From positions 1-34,920 of the forward strand of contig JAHEZD010000067.1 in the NCBI GenBank assembly GCA_023251255.1: a DNA stretch of 34,920 nt, given 5' to 3'. The notes below the pieces were generated by a model, which saw nothing but the letters and a program-made list of their open reading frames with translations, searched no databases and was not told where the DNA came from. A program made the position numbers and the translations under genes. This document shows, piece by piece, positions 15,103-22,730 of this stretch. This DNA is from Chitinophagaceae bacterium (GTDB lineage: Bacteria > Bacteroidota > Bacteroidia > Chitinophagales > Chitinophagaceae). Every line of letters begins with the position of its first letter. Positions within the stretch are counted from its first letter, which is position 1.

Positions 15103-15981
15103 TCAGCCTAATATCTCCTCCACGTTCTTCTTGATATTGGCGGCCATCTTCTTCATGGGCAGGTCATTGCTGTCGCTACCAAAGGGGTCCTCTATTTCCT
15201 CCGCAATCAGTTCAAGGCTTGCTAGCACATAGAAGATGAAAGTGGTAACAGGTATCGCAAAATGGCCAAGGTTATAGGCAAAGCCCAAAGGCAGGGTAAT
15301 GACATAGATAAAGATGAACTTCTTGATAAAGGCACTGTAGGAAAAGGGAATGGGCGTGTTCTTGATGCGTTCGCAGCCCCCGCATATTTCCAGGAAGGAC
15401 TGCATTTCACCGTTCAGCAGGATCAATTGGTCACCCGTCAACTGGTCATTGCGGTACAGTAGGTTCACCCTGCTCATTAACAAAGAAGCTACCTGATTGG
15501 GCACATGCTTGCTGGTATCGAAGTTGGGTATTTCGGGATGCGGCCTTTCGTCCAGTTGCAAGCGGGTGGTTTCGGTTTGCAGGTGGTTGTTCAGTTCAAT
15601 GGCAAAGAGCGGAATGAGCTTCTTGAAAAAGCCCCTGCTTTTGGTATCGTCATGTGGCAGGAAGCTGTTCAGCTTCACTGCAAGGTTCTTGCTATTGTTC
15701 ATTAATGAGCCCCAGAGTTTCCTGCCTTCCCACCAGCGGTCGTAAGCGGTATTGGTACGGAACACCAGCAGCATGGAAATGGCGAAGCCCAGCAGGGTAT
15801 GCATCACGTTGATGTTCCGGATATGCAGGTTGGCCGCCACTTTGGGCAGGTGCTGCTCCGCATATACAATGCCCCATGAATACAGTACAAAGAATACCAG
15901 CATGGGCAGCAGGCTCCTGATGGTATCGGACTTGTGGAACCTGAATACGGTAAGCCAGTTCTTGGAGTTGTAGTTGATCAT
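15103..15981 (-). CDS. Bestrophin-family anion channel (UPF0187-like)
   Basis: The 292-residue product matches bacterial bestrophin homologues: two N-terminal hydrophobic helices (about 22-41 and 57-74), then the family signature RTNTAYDRWWEGRKLWG at residues 75-91, a long cytoplasmic helical region, another hydrophobic pair near 228-262 (IFIYVITLPLGFAYNLGHFA) and the acidic EEIEDPFGSDSNDLP motif. Bacterial members form pentameric channels; some are cation- rather than anion-selective, so ion preference is uncertain. It is the first gene of a probable two-gene unit with ClC and is divergent from mgtE. Confidence 0.88.
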   Translation of the reverse strand: MINYNSKNWLTVFRFHKSDTIRSLLPMLVFFVLYSWGIVYAEQHLPKVAANLHIRNINVMHTLLGFAISMLLVFRTNTAYDRWWEGRKLWGSLMNNSKNLAVKLNSFLPHDDTKSRGFFKKLIPLFAIELNNHLQTETTRLQLDERPHPEIPNFDTSKHVPNQVASLLMSRVNLLYRNDQLTGDQLILLNGEMQSFLEICGGCERIKNTPIPFSYSAFIKKFIFIYVITLPLGFAYNLGHFAIPVTTFIFYVLASLELIAEEIEDPFGSDSNDLPMKKMAANIKKNVEEILG

Positions 15982-15997
15982 GTGGGGCCTGTTTGTT

Positions 15998-16031
15998 CTA
16001 AAATAAATTGAAGGAGGTTCTGTAACCCAAA
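15998..16031 (-). promoter_or_regulatory. Possible promoter of the bestrophin-ClC unit
   Basis: On minus, TTTG (16028-16031), 22 bases, TATTTTAG (15998-16005), one mismatch from the -7 consensus, 16 bases before the bestrophin ATG. Confidence 0.45.
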
Positions 16032-16058
16032 CATAACATTTCTCTTGCCATCTTTATT

Positions 16059-16066
16059 TATCTTGC
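16059..16066 (+). promoter_or_regulatory. Possible -7 element abutting the mgtE start
   Basis: TATCTTGC ends four bases before the ATG at 16071. If it is the -7 box, the transcript would be leaderless or nearly so, or the second in-frame ATG at 16077 would be used. No clear TTTG lies at the usual distance upstream. Confidence 0.3.
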
Positions 16067-16070
16067 GACC

Positions 16071-17462
16071 ATGAGCATGGAACTTGAACACGAAAATTTA
16101 CATGAGCAGTTCAACCTGTTAATTGCCACTGAGGACAAACTGGCCATCCGTGAGTTCCTGGATGAGCAGAACATCAGCGATGTGGCGGAACTGATCAACG
16201 AGCACCCCGACTTTGAGGCGCAGATCATTGCTGGCATGAGCATGCACAGGGCTTCCAAAGTGTTCAAGATACTGGACTTCTCCACGCAGAAGGAAATCAT
16301 CAAGGAACTGCCCCCCTATAAAACAGCGGAACTGCTGAACGAGCTTCCTGCGGATGATAGAACGGACTTTTTGGAAGAACTGCCCAAAGTGGCCATACGC
16401 GACCTGATCAAATTGATGGACCCTGAAGAAAGGAAGATTACCCTGTCGCTGCTGGGCTATCCGGAAGATTCGGTAGGCCGTTTGATGACACCGGATTATG
16501 TATTTGTGTTCCCGCACAATACGGTAACGGAAGTGTTTGCCACCATACGCAAGTATGCCAAGAACAGCGAGACCATTGATGTGATCTATGTGGTGGATGA
16601 CCAAGGGGAACTGGTGGACGATATCAGGATACGTGATGTGATACTGGCTGCTCCCAACAAACGTGTGGAGGAGATAGTGGATGGACGTGTGGTGGCACTG
16701 AACGTGAACGACGACCAGGAACATGCCAGTCAGGTGTTCAAGATGAACAACCGTGTGGCACTGCCCGTAACGGATGACAACAATAAATTACTGGGCATTG
16801 TGACCATTGATGATATGCTTTGGGTGGCCAATGAGGAGTTCAGCGAGGACATGCAGAAAATGGGGGGTACGGAAGCTTTGAACGAACCCTATTTGGATAT
16901 ACCCATTCTGAAACTGTTCCGCAAGCGGGCGGGTTGGCTGGTGGTACTGTTCCTGGGTGAAATGCTCACGGCTACAGCCATGGGCTATTTTGAGGACGAG
17001 ATAGCCAAGGCCGTGGTACTGGCGCTGTTTGTGCCGCTGATTATTTCCAGTGGGGGCAATAGTGGCTCGCAGGCATCTACCCTGATCATACAGGCCATGG
17101 CGGTTGGGGAAATAACCATTGCCAGTTGGTGGCGTGTGCTGAGGCGGGAAATTACCAGCGGGCTGCTACTGGGCACTTTATTGGGTATCATTGGTTTTAT
17201 ACGTGTGGCGGTATGGCATAGCATTGCGCCTGGCCTCTATGGCCCGCACTGGATGCGTATCGGTTTCACGGTGGGCTTTTCCTTAGTGGGTGTGGTACTA
17301 TGGGGCACTTTAAGTGGGAGCATGTTGCCCATGCTATTGAAGCGCTTGGGGGCCGACCCTGCTGTTTCCTCTGCTCCATTTGTGGCTACGCTGGTGGATG
17401 TTACGGGACTGGTAATCTATTTCAGTATGGCCTATTTGTTCTTGGAGCATATACTCCTGTAG
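16071..17462 (+). CDS. mgtE: Magnesium transporter MgtE
   Basis: The 463-residue protein has the three-part MgtE layout: an N-terminal alpha-helical superhelix domain (residues about 20-135, with repeated LxELP/DL motifs such as ELPPYKTAELLNELPADDRT), a pair of CBS domains (about 137-255), and a C-terminal five-helix membrane domain starting near 284, with the signature GGNSGSQ at 328-334 and an acidic FED/ DVTG motif in the pore region. In this family the cytoplasmic domains bind Mg2+ and close the channel when Mg2+ is sufficient. No magnesium riboswitch is seen upstream. It is divergent from the bestrophin-ClC pair. Confidence 0.95.
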   Translation: MSMELEHENLHEQFNLLIATEDKLAIREFLDEQNISDVAELINEHPDFEAQIIAGMSMHRASKVFKILDFSTQKEIIKELPPYKTAELLNELPADDRTDFLEELPKVAIRDLIKLMDPEERKITLSLLGYPEDSVGRLMTPDYVFVFPHNTVTEVFATIRKYAKNSETIDVIYVVDDQGELVDDIRIRDVILAAPNKRVEEIVDGRVVALNVNDDQEHASQVFKMNNRVALPVTDDNNKLLGIVTIDDMLWVANEEFSEDMQKMGGTEALNEPYLDIPILKLFRKRAGWLVVLFLGEMLTATAMGYFEDEIAKAVVLALFVPLIISSGGNSGSQASTLIIQAMAVGEITIASWWRVLRREITSGLLLGTLLGIIGFIRVAVWHSIAPGLYGPHWMRIGFTVGFSLVGVVLWGTLSGSMLPMLLKRLGADPAVSSAPFVATLVDVTGLVIYFSMAYLFLEHILL

Positions 17463-17476
17463 AATAGGGGCGGGCA

Positions 17477-17570
17477 CTGACATCCGTATTTGACATTTTG
17501 CATAACATCAGTTATTAAGGATGCTGTCAACCTGAGCTTGCCTGCCGATAGGTATGGCCTGTCGAAGGTG
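17477..17570. repeat. Intergenic palindromic element R2
   Basis: TGTCAACCTGAGCTTG (17524 on) and CCTGTCGAAGG share the core of element R1. The flank CTGACATCCGTATTTGACAT, from 17477, and TTTTGCATAACATCAGTTAT (17496 on) recur near element R3, one of them inverted. It lies downstream of mgtE and may shape its mRNA 3' end. Confidence 0.6.
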
Positions 17571-17622
17571 GTGGTATAAAGGTGAATTACTATTCATAAT
17601 GCTCCCACAGATACAAATTTAC

Positions 17623-18021
17623 CTAACTTTTTTTCCTAGGTCTTGAAAGCCTGTCAAGCACTTCCTGTTCCGTTTTCAACCTTTCGGGGGCAAGGTTTCT
17701 TTTCATATAGATGGTAACTGTTTTTGTTACCGAGGCATCGCCTTTCAGTACAGCAGTTACCACTACCGAATCTTGTTTGTAAGATGGGTCGATGATCAGG
17801 TCATTGCCTTCCCATTTGCCATAGGAGGAAGAGAGTATGATCTGCTTGCTGTCCAAGGGCGCATATTTACCATTGCTCAACTTGCCATCCACATTGATGT
17901 AGTTGTGAACTACTTTCTTTAAGCTGTCTGTATATAGATTGAAATAAATGCTCTCCACTTTTTGTGAGGATGCTTTAGCGGCAAGCAGCAAAAGGAGGGA
18001 AGCGTATACAAATTTCTTCAT
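17623..18021 (-). CDS. Small secreted protein of unknown function
   Basis: The 132-residue product has a signal peptide (MKKFVYASLLLLLAAKASSQ) and a mature part of about 110 residues with alternating hydrophobic strands (VESIYFNLYTDSLKK, KQIILSSSYGKWEGNDLII, SVVVTAVLKGDASVTKTVTI), suggesting one immunoglobulin-like beta sandwich. It ends in a basic tail (LSRPRKKS). It has no lipobox and no T9SS tail, so it is probably periplasmic. No enzyme motif is present. It sits between repeat elements, apparently monocistronic; TAACTTTC on minus upstream is a one-mismatch -7 box. Confidence 0.7.
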   Translation of the reverse strand: MKKFVYASLLLLLAAKASSQKVESIYFNLYTDSLKKVVHNYINVDGKLSNGKYAPLDSKQIILSSSYGKWEGNDLIIDPSYKQDSVVVTAVLKGDASVTKTVTIYMKRNLAPERLKTEQEVLDRLSRPRKKS

Positions 18022-18097
18022 GATAGTTTTATTAACGGAAAACCGTACCGAAAGTTACTGCAAGATGTTAAACGATTGTAGTAATACCTAATGCGCT

Positions 18098-18205
18098 CTC
18101 CACCATTTCCCATTCCATTCCTCACTCACTACTGCCTCCTCACTACTCCCTCCTTCCGCCTTTAGCCTTCCTCCCTCCGCCTTCAGCCTTATGCCTCCCA
18201 CCAAG
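18098..18205. repeat. Pyrimidine-rich simple-sequence island
   Basis: Repeated words CCTTCCGCCTTTAGCC, CCTCCGCCTTCAGCC and CACTCACTACTGCCTCCTCA fill the gap before the stop codon of the next minus-strand gene. A similar CCT-rich island (CCTACGCCTTAAACC, CCTCATGCCTCATACC) occurs at 28690-28738. No coding or hairpin function is seen. Confidence 0.5.
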
Positions 18206-18207
18206 TC

Positions 18208-19419
18208 TCATTTCTTCGCTGGCCAGTAATCAAATGGCAGCATGGTGGCTATCTTTTCGCTCCAGGACCAGTAGCCCGTGCTCAATAGGTCCATCGCATC
18301 ATAATAAAGCCCATTGGCCAGTATTTCCACTGGTTTCTTATTGATCAGTGTAAGCACTGAAACGGGTGACATGGGTTTCCTGTCCAAACGGAAGAAACTG
18401 AGGTAATCATTGTCTTCTATGCCCTTGGTGTAGGTGATACGCAAATAATCCGTGAAGTCCATTCCGGCCGTGGTTTTATTGATGGCATAGGCAATACTGT
18501 CTGCTGCGATAGGGGGGAACACAATTTCCTTTTCATCGGGCTGCTGAAGAATGTTGTTGTAATAGGCCGAGGAATCCTGGAACAGGTCCGACCCATTGGT
18601 AGCAGCTTTCTTCTTGAAGAGGCTTTTCGCATATACGGCCTTCACGCGCTGCTTCTCCAGATTCGGTTGCTTAATGAGCTTGCGTAGTTCAAAACCATCT
18701 TCTGCCAGCTTGTTCCTGAACAGGCTACGCATGAAATGCAGTTCGGAGCCATAGTACACTGTTTCCCTTTTTGCTGCCCAGTGTTCCTGCTTCCTGCTGC
18801 GTTTGGTTTCCATTTCCTCGAATAGGGGGTAGCCTTGGTAAAACAGGATACGGGTAGTGAAATCGTACTGGAAGAGTTCCAGCCTGTAATGGATGGTGTA
18901 GCCCAATGCCTTGTTTTCTATGACCAGTGTTTCGTCGGAAAAGGCTTTGATCAGGTGATGCTTTTTGTAGCTCCTGAACTGGATGGTTTCAGGGTTCTTG
19001 ATGGTGCAATCGGCAGCATAGGACGACTGGCCTATAAAGTTGTCGAGGAAGAATTTGCCCCAGCGTTTCCAATCTTCCTTGACATAACCGCCTACCACCA
19101 CTTCTTTCAGCTCGTCCACTTTTACTTTCAGTTCAATGGTCAAGGGGGCGGTAACTTTTGAAGGCTGAACGGTCTGCACATTGGTTTCATAACCAATAAA
19201 GGATACTACTAGGTCATACTTCCCATCTGCTATATTGTCCAGTGCAAATTCGCCCTGTTCGTTGGTGATGGTACCCTTGGATGTGTTGCTGAAGAACACA
19301 CTTGCAGAGGCAATGGGTTTCTTGCCGTCTGCAGCAATGACCCGGCCGGTAATCCTGTACTGGGCAGTGGCGCCCAACAAAAGAAGTAGCAGCAAAGTGG
19401 TAAGGAAGGGTTTCTTCAT
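18208..19419 (-). CDS. Secreted protein with CarboxypepD_reg-like domain
   Basis: The 403-residue product has a signal peptide (MKKPFLTTLLLLLLLGATA) followed at residues 21-105 by a carboxypeptidase-regulatory-like beta sandwich: YRITGRVIAADGKKPIASAS, then TITNEQGEFALDNIADGKYD and LVVSFIGYE. This domain is the usual N-terminal module of SusC/TonB-dependent receptors, but here it is followed by a soluble mixed alpha/beta region of about 290 residues and no beta barrel. The rest resembles a Bacteroidota family often annotated only by its regulatory domain. Probably periplasmic or outer-membrane associated. An inverted repeat AACCTG-N8-CAGGTT lies about 30 bases before the start and could be an operator. 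Confidence 0.8.
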   Translation of the reverse strand: MKKPFLTTLLLLLLLGATAQYRITGRVIAADGKKPIASASVFFSNTSKGTITNEQGEFALDNIADGKYDLVVSFIGYETNVQTVQPSKVTAPLTIELKVKVDELKEVVVGGYVKEDWKRWGKFFLDNFIGQSSYAADCTIKNPETIQFRSYKKHHLIKAFSDETLVIENKALGYTIHYRLELFQYDFTTRILFYQGYPLFEEMETKRSRKQEHWAAKRETVYYGSELHFMRSLFRNKLAEDGFELRKLIKQPNLEKQRVKAVYAKSLFKKKAATNGSDLFQDSSAYYNNILQQPDEKEIVFPPIAADSIAYAINKTTAGMDFTDYLRITYTKGIEDNDYLSFFRLDRKPMSPVSVLTLINKKPVEILANGLYYDAMDLLSTGYWSWSEKIATMLPFDYWPAKK

Positions 19420-19737
19420 AACAGCGGTAATCAGCCATAAAAATAATTGAACCTGAGTTAATGCAGGTTAATAAATAGTACACAGCCACTCGGGAAATAA
19501 AGGAATGAATTACCTGCTTAAAGAAAGTACCCAGCATGATTTCTATCATTTAATTGGCCTGATGGCCCCCGCTATTTTTGCAGTATAAACAAAGTTGGTT
19601 GGTATGAAGGGATGGTACTTCTAGTGGTGGAGGCGGTACTTAAGCTATTTGATAAGCAAGCACCACACTGCCTTAGCAGGTCATTTTCTTTCAGGCTCAA
19701 ATTACTGACCAATATTATGCAAGATGTCAAATACTGA

Positions 19738-19835
19738 TGTCAGAGACTGTCCCGATATTTTCATCGGGATTGAACCTGCTGGCTTGTCGAAACCTGTTTG
19801 GGAACCAGATTGCCTTCGAGGGCTTCAGGCTGACA
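19738..19835. repeat. Intergenic palindromic element R3
   Basis: Bounded by TGTCAG (19738-19743) and CTGACA (19830-19835), with an internal hairpin TCCCGAT/ATCGGGA and the R1-like words GGCTTGTCGAA and GCCTTCGAGGGC. Its outside flanks share sequence with the flank of R2: GTCAAATACTGATGTCAG is the inverse of the 17477 flank, and TTTGCGTAACATCAGTTACT matches 17498 in direct orientation. Confidence 0.65.
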
Positions 19836-19961
19836 TTACCCTTGCCACCTTTGCGTAACATCAGTTACTGATTTAAAAGTTTAATGTCCTGCCCCTTAGA
19901 AAAAGGCTGTCCCCTAATAAGGATGGCTTTTTTATTGAACAGCAGTTTGATAGGAAGTTCC

Positions 19962-19995
19962 GTTGGACATGCAGTGTGCAATTCGCTTAGTTTTG
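19962..19995 (+). promoter_or_regulatory. Promoter of the GNAT gene
   Basis: GTTG at 19962-19965, 22 bases, then a perfect -7 box TAGTTTTG at 19988-19995, 31 bases before the ATG. Confidence 0.5.
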
Positions 19996-20026
19996 ATGCA
20001 CCATCCATGCAAAGCCAACCAATAAT

Positions 20027-20536
20027 ATGACTATCGAAAACTGCACAATACATGATATTGATGAAATATTCAGGTTGTACAAAATTGCAACCAATTACCA
20101 GCAATCAAAACAAACCGTGGTTGTTTGGCCTGTATTTAAAAGGGAGGTTGTTGAAAAGGAAATTGCGGAACAGCACCAATGGAAATTGACGGTTGACAAT
20201 CAAATTGCCTGTGTTTGGGCCACAACTTTTAGCGATGAACAAATTTGGGAGGAAAGGAATGTAGATGCAGCCATATACATACACCGCATTGCTACCAACC
20301 CAACTTTCAGGGGCAGGAATTTTGTGTCCATTATTGTGGAGTGGGCAAGGGAATATGCAAAAGATAACGGTAAGGACCTTGTGCGGTTGGATACCTTGGG
20401 AAATAATACCAGATTGATTGAATACTATACCAATGCAGGGTTTACCTTCCTTGGCATATTTGATTTAAAAAACACGGATAGCCTGCCTGACCACTATCAT
20501 GGTGCCCCTGCTTGCCTATTTGAGATAAGGCTGTAA
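20027..20536 (+). CDS. GNAT-family N-acetyltransferase
   Basis: The 169-residue cytoplasmic protein has the GNAT fold: an N-terminal strand-helix (MTIENCTIHDIDEIFRLYKI), central strands, the acetyl-CoA binding motif A around residues 87-110 (IHRIATNPTFRGRNFVSIIV, with R-G-R-N in place of the usual RxxGxG), and motif B LDTLGNNTRLIEYYTNAGF with the conserved Asn and Tyr. It transfers acetyl from acetyl-CoA to an amine that cannot be named from sequence. It has its own promoter and ends convergent with the aspartokinase gene. Confidence 0.85.
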   Translation: MTIENCTIHDIDEIFRLYKIATNYQQSKQTVVVWPVFKREVVEKEIAEQHQWKLTVDNQIACVWATTFSDEQIWEERNVDAAIYIHRIATNPTFRGRNFVSIIVEWAREYAKDNGKDLVRLDTLGNNTRLIEYYTNAGFTFLGIFDLKNTDSLPDHYHGAPACLFEIRL

Positions 20537-20550
20537 CAGATAGGGGGCAT

Positions 20551-20579
20551 AAAAAACCACCCCTCAGGATGGCTTTTTA
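20551..20579. terminator. Bidirectional terminator between GNAT and aspartokinase genes
   Basis: An imperfect hairpin AAAAAACCACCCC / GGATGGCTTTTT (bulges in the stem) with A- and T-runs at both sides. It lies between convergent stop codons. Confidence 0.6.
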
Positions 20580-20616
20580 TAAAATTGCTTGTACCCCAAT
20601 CTAAATGGAGGTAGTG

Positions 20617-21939
20617 TTATTTCAATCCGAACAGACCTTCATTCAATAACTGCAATGTTTGTGTTTTGTAGGATGCCGGTAACAACAATGAAATATTGTG
20701 GGCACTGCCACCATAGCTTACCATGGTTACCGGTATGGCGGCAATAGCATCGAAAAGTCTTTTCAGTACATCATCCGTGGAAGCAATTTCATTGCCTACA
20801 ATAGAGATGATGGTATGGTTGGTTTCCACTTCCACTGTGCCAAATGGTTCCAGCTCCTTGGTGATTTCCTTGAGGAAAGCATCGCTGTCGATGGTTACGC
20901 TTACAGCCACTTCGGAAGTGGTAATCATATCAATGGATGTCTTGTATTTTTCGAACACTTCAAATATCTTCCGCAGGAAGCCATAGGCCAGCAACATGCG
21001 GCTGCTCTTTATCTTGATGGCAATGATGCCATCCTTTGCTGCTACTGCCTTAACACCCTTGCTGTTGGCATTCTCCTGTATGGTGGTGCCCTTGGCATCC
21101 GGTTGCATGGTGTTCAGCAGTTTCACTGGCACATTGTAATGTTGTGCAGGCCAAATACAAGCAGGATGTAGAATCTTGGCACCGAAGTAAGCAAGCTCCG
21201 CCGCTTCATCAAAGCTCAATTGTTCAATGGCTACTGTTTTGCTTACCACGCGAGGGTCATTGTTGTGCATACCATCTATATCGGTCCATATTTCACAAAC
21301 CGAAGCCTTAATGGCTGCTGCAATCAACGAGGCGGTATAGTCACTGCCACCACGTTTCAGGTTGTCCACTTCGCCCCTGGCATTCCTGCAGATATAGCCT
21401 TGTGTAACAAATAATTTCTTATCGGGGTACTGCTGCAGCAACTGGCTCAGCTTTACCTTGATGCTTCCCACCTGTGGCTCCTCATTGGCATCAATGGTCA
21501 TGAACTCCAATGCTGGTAGGAATACATGGTCAATGCCTGCTTCTTGCAGGTACACGGAAAACAGTTTGGTGCTCAGCAGTTCACCCTGTGCAAGGATGTC
21601 CTTGTTCAGTGCTTCGCTAAAGGATATCTTCAGGATGATATTGAGGAACTCGAAATGTTCCTTTACTATATCGTAAGCCTTGGCCTGGAATTCTTCCTTG
21701 TGCAACAGGTCCATTACGAAGTTCTTGTAATGGATTTCCAGTTTCTCAATCTTCTGCTTGGCATCTTCCCTATTGCCATGTGCCAAACTGCTGCTGATTT
21801 CCACCAGTGAATTGGTTGTTCCACTCAATGCGCTCAGCACCACAATGGTCGGTTCATCGCCCCTGGTAATCAATTGGGATACCTGGTGCATACGTTCTGG
21901 CTTGCCTACGCTGGTGCCGCCAAATTTCATTACTTTCAT
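20617..21939 (-). CDS. lysC: Aspartate kinase, monofunctional
   Basis: This enzyme phosphorylates aspartate, the first step toward lysine, threonine and methionine. The ATG at 21939 gives the family start MKVMKFGGTSVG; the frame's earlier ATG at 21993 adds residues without homology. Kinase motifs are KFGGTSVG, the RGGSDYTASLIAAAI stretch and EIWTDIDGMHNNDPRVV; the C-terminus has two ACT regulatory domains (IKIKSSRMLLAYGFLRKIFE and TIISIVGNEIASTDDVLKRL regions). At 440 residues there is no fused homoserine dehydrogenase. It is not next to other lysine genes. A 114-base leader follows the predicted promoter and contains a small hairpin but no leader peptide or recognisable lysine riboswitch. 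The gene symbol marks the function; the isozyme type is not determined. Confidence 0.92.
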   Translation of the reverse strand: MKVMKFGGTSVGKPERMHQVSQLITRGDEPTIVVLSALSGTTNSLVEISSSLAHGNREDAKQKIEKLEIHYKNFVMDLLHKEEFQAKAYDIVKEHFEFLNIILKISFSEALNKDILAQGELLSTKLFSVYLQEAGIDHVFLPALEFMTIDANEEPQVGSIKVKLSQLLQQYPDKKLFVTQGYICRNARGEVDNLKRGGSDYTASLIAAAIKASVCEIWTDIDGMHNNDPRVVSKTVAIEQLSFDEAAELAYFGAKILHPACIWPAQHYNVPVKLLNTMQPDAKGTTIQENANSKGVKAVAAKDGIIAIKIKSSRMLLAYGFLRKIFEVFEKYKTSIDMITTSEVAVSVTIDSDAFLKEITKELEPFGTVEVETNHTIISIVGNEIASTDDVLKRLFDAIAAIPVTMVSYGGSAHNISLLLPASYKTQTLQLLNEGLFGLK

Positions 21940-22053
21940 CTGTCTTTGTTTATTGTTTCGGGGCATAGGAACTTTCCAAAAGAATAAGCCCATGTGCAGC
22001 TTATGTCATTTGTCCCCCCGCCCGATTTGTTACTTGATTTTTAAATTGGATTG

Positions 22054-22083
22054 CAAATGTAATGGCTTGCCTATTTTTTCAAT
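22054..22083 (-). promoter_or_regulatory. Promoter of the aspartokinase gene
   Basis: On minus, ATTG (22080-22083), 18 bases, then TACATTTG (22054-22061), a perfect -7 box. The leader to the ATG at 21939 would be about 105-110 bases, with ATAAGC/GCTTAT (21984-22004) able to pair. Confidence 0.5.
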
Positions 22084-22150
22084 CATCAATTTTACTATTG
22101 AATGTTAGCATTGGGTTAAGTAATCCATTATTTTCATCAAAATAAAACCT

Positions 22151-22597
22151 ATGGATATCTATAGCAAAAAAGTGGAAATAAGGTGGAGTGACCTTGACCC
22201 CAACTTCCACTTGAGGCACAGTGTGTATTATGATTGGGGTGCCTACACTAGGATCAGTTTTTTGTCGGAAAACGGGCTTACGCCCCAGTTAATGGTGCAG
22301 CACCATATTGGCCCCATACTCTTCCGGGAGGAATGTGTATTCAAAAGGGAAATACATTTTGGTGACAGGGTAGAAGTGAACCTGCAACTTGCCAAGTCCA
22401 CAAGGGATGCCAGCAGATGGACGATGGTGCATGAAGTTTGGAAGAATACAGATACTTTAAGTGCTATCATTACCATTGATGGTGCCTGGCTGGATACGGA
22501 TCAGAGAAAGTTGACGGTACCCCCCAATTTATTTATTGAGAAAATGGACCTGCTGCCAAAGACCGGAAACTTTGAGTGGGTGGAGAGGAAAGTGTAA
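22151..22597 (+). CDS. Hotdog-fold acyl-CoA thioesterase
   Basis: The 148-residue protein fits the 4HBT/FabZ-like hotdog thioesterase family: the opening strand-helix RWSDLDPNFHLRHSVYYDWG carries the conserved Asp-Pro/Asp-x-N-x-H pattern (compare RWxDxDxxGHxNNxxY of classical members, here with R-H in place of N-N), followed by the long central helix, and the strands FKREIHFGDRVEVNLQLAKS and WTMVHEVWK typical of the sheet. It would hydrolyse an acyl-CoA; the substrate is unknown. It is transcribed alone, between the aspartokinase gene (divergent) and the S9 peptidase gene. Confidence 0.85.
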   Translation: MDIYSKKVEIRWSDLDPNFHLRHSVYYDWGAYTRISFLSENGLTPQLMVQHHIGPILFREECVFKREIHFGDRVEVNLQLAKSTRDASRWTMVHEVWKNTDTLSAIITIDGAWLDTDQRKLTVPPNLFIEKMDLLPKTGNFEWVERKV

Positions 22598-22730
22598 TTG
22601 TTTGATTGTCCAATGGTTCGACTATTGTTTGCTTCAATGAATTGATTCAACATGCAGGTAATGGAACCTTTTGAACTGTTTCTATGTATTTTAGCTGGCT
22701 ACAAAATCTATTGACCAAATAAAACATTGA

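Larger units (their letters stand above)
19420..20026. other. Gene-free 607-base intergenic region
   Basis: No coding frame with convincing start and composition was found. It contains the inverted repeat AACCTG-N8-CAGGTT (19450-19469), the palindromic element R3 and the promoter of the GNAT gene at its right end. TCCCGATATTTTCATCGGGA (about 19749-19768) is a perfect 7-bp stem hairpin inside R3. Confidence 0.5.

Noticed and set aside
16119-16724. A 201-codon minus-strand frame over mgtE
   Set aside because: Shadow of the MgtE N-terminal domain; His/Gln/Arg-rich composition is typical of antisense translation.
19450-19469. Inverted repeat AACCTG-N8-CAGGTT as a firm operator of the CarboxypepD_reg-like gene
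   Set aside because: Only six-base arms, no consensus promoter around it; kept as a remark in the gene entry only.
21940-22053. Lysine riboswitch or leader-peptide attenuator before the aspartokinase gene
   Set aside because: The leader is too short for a lysine riboswitch, and the only short frame (ATGACATAA on minus) has no run of Lys, Thr or Met codons.
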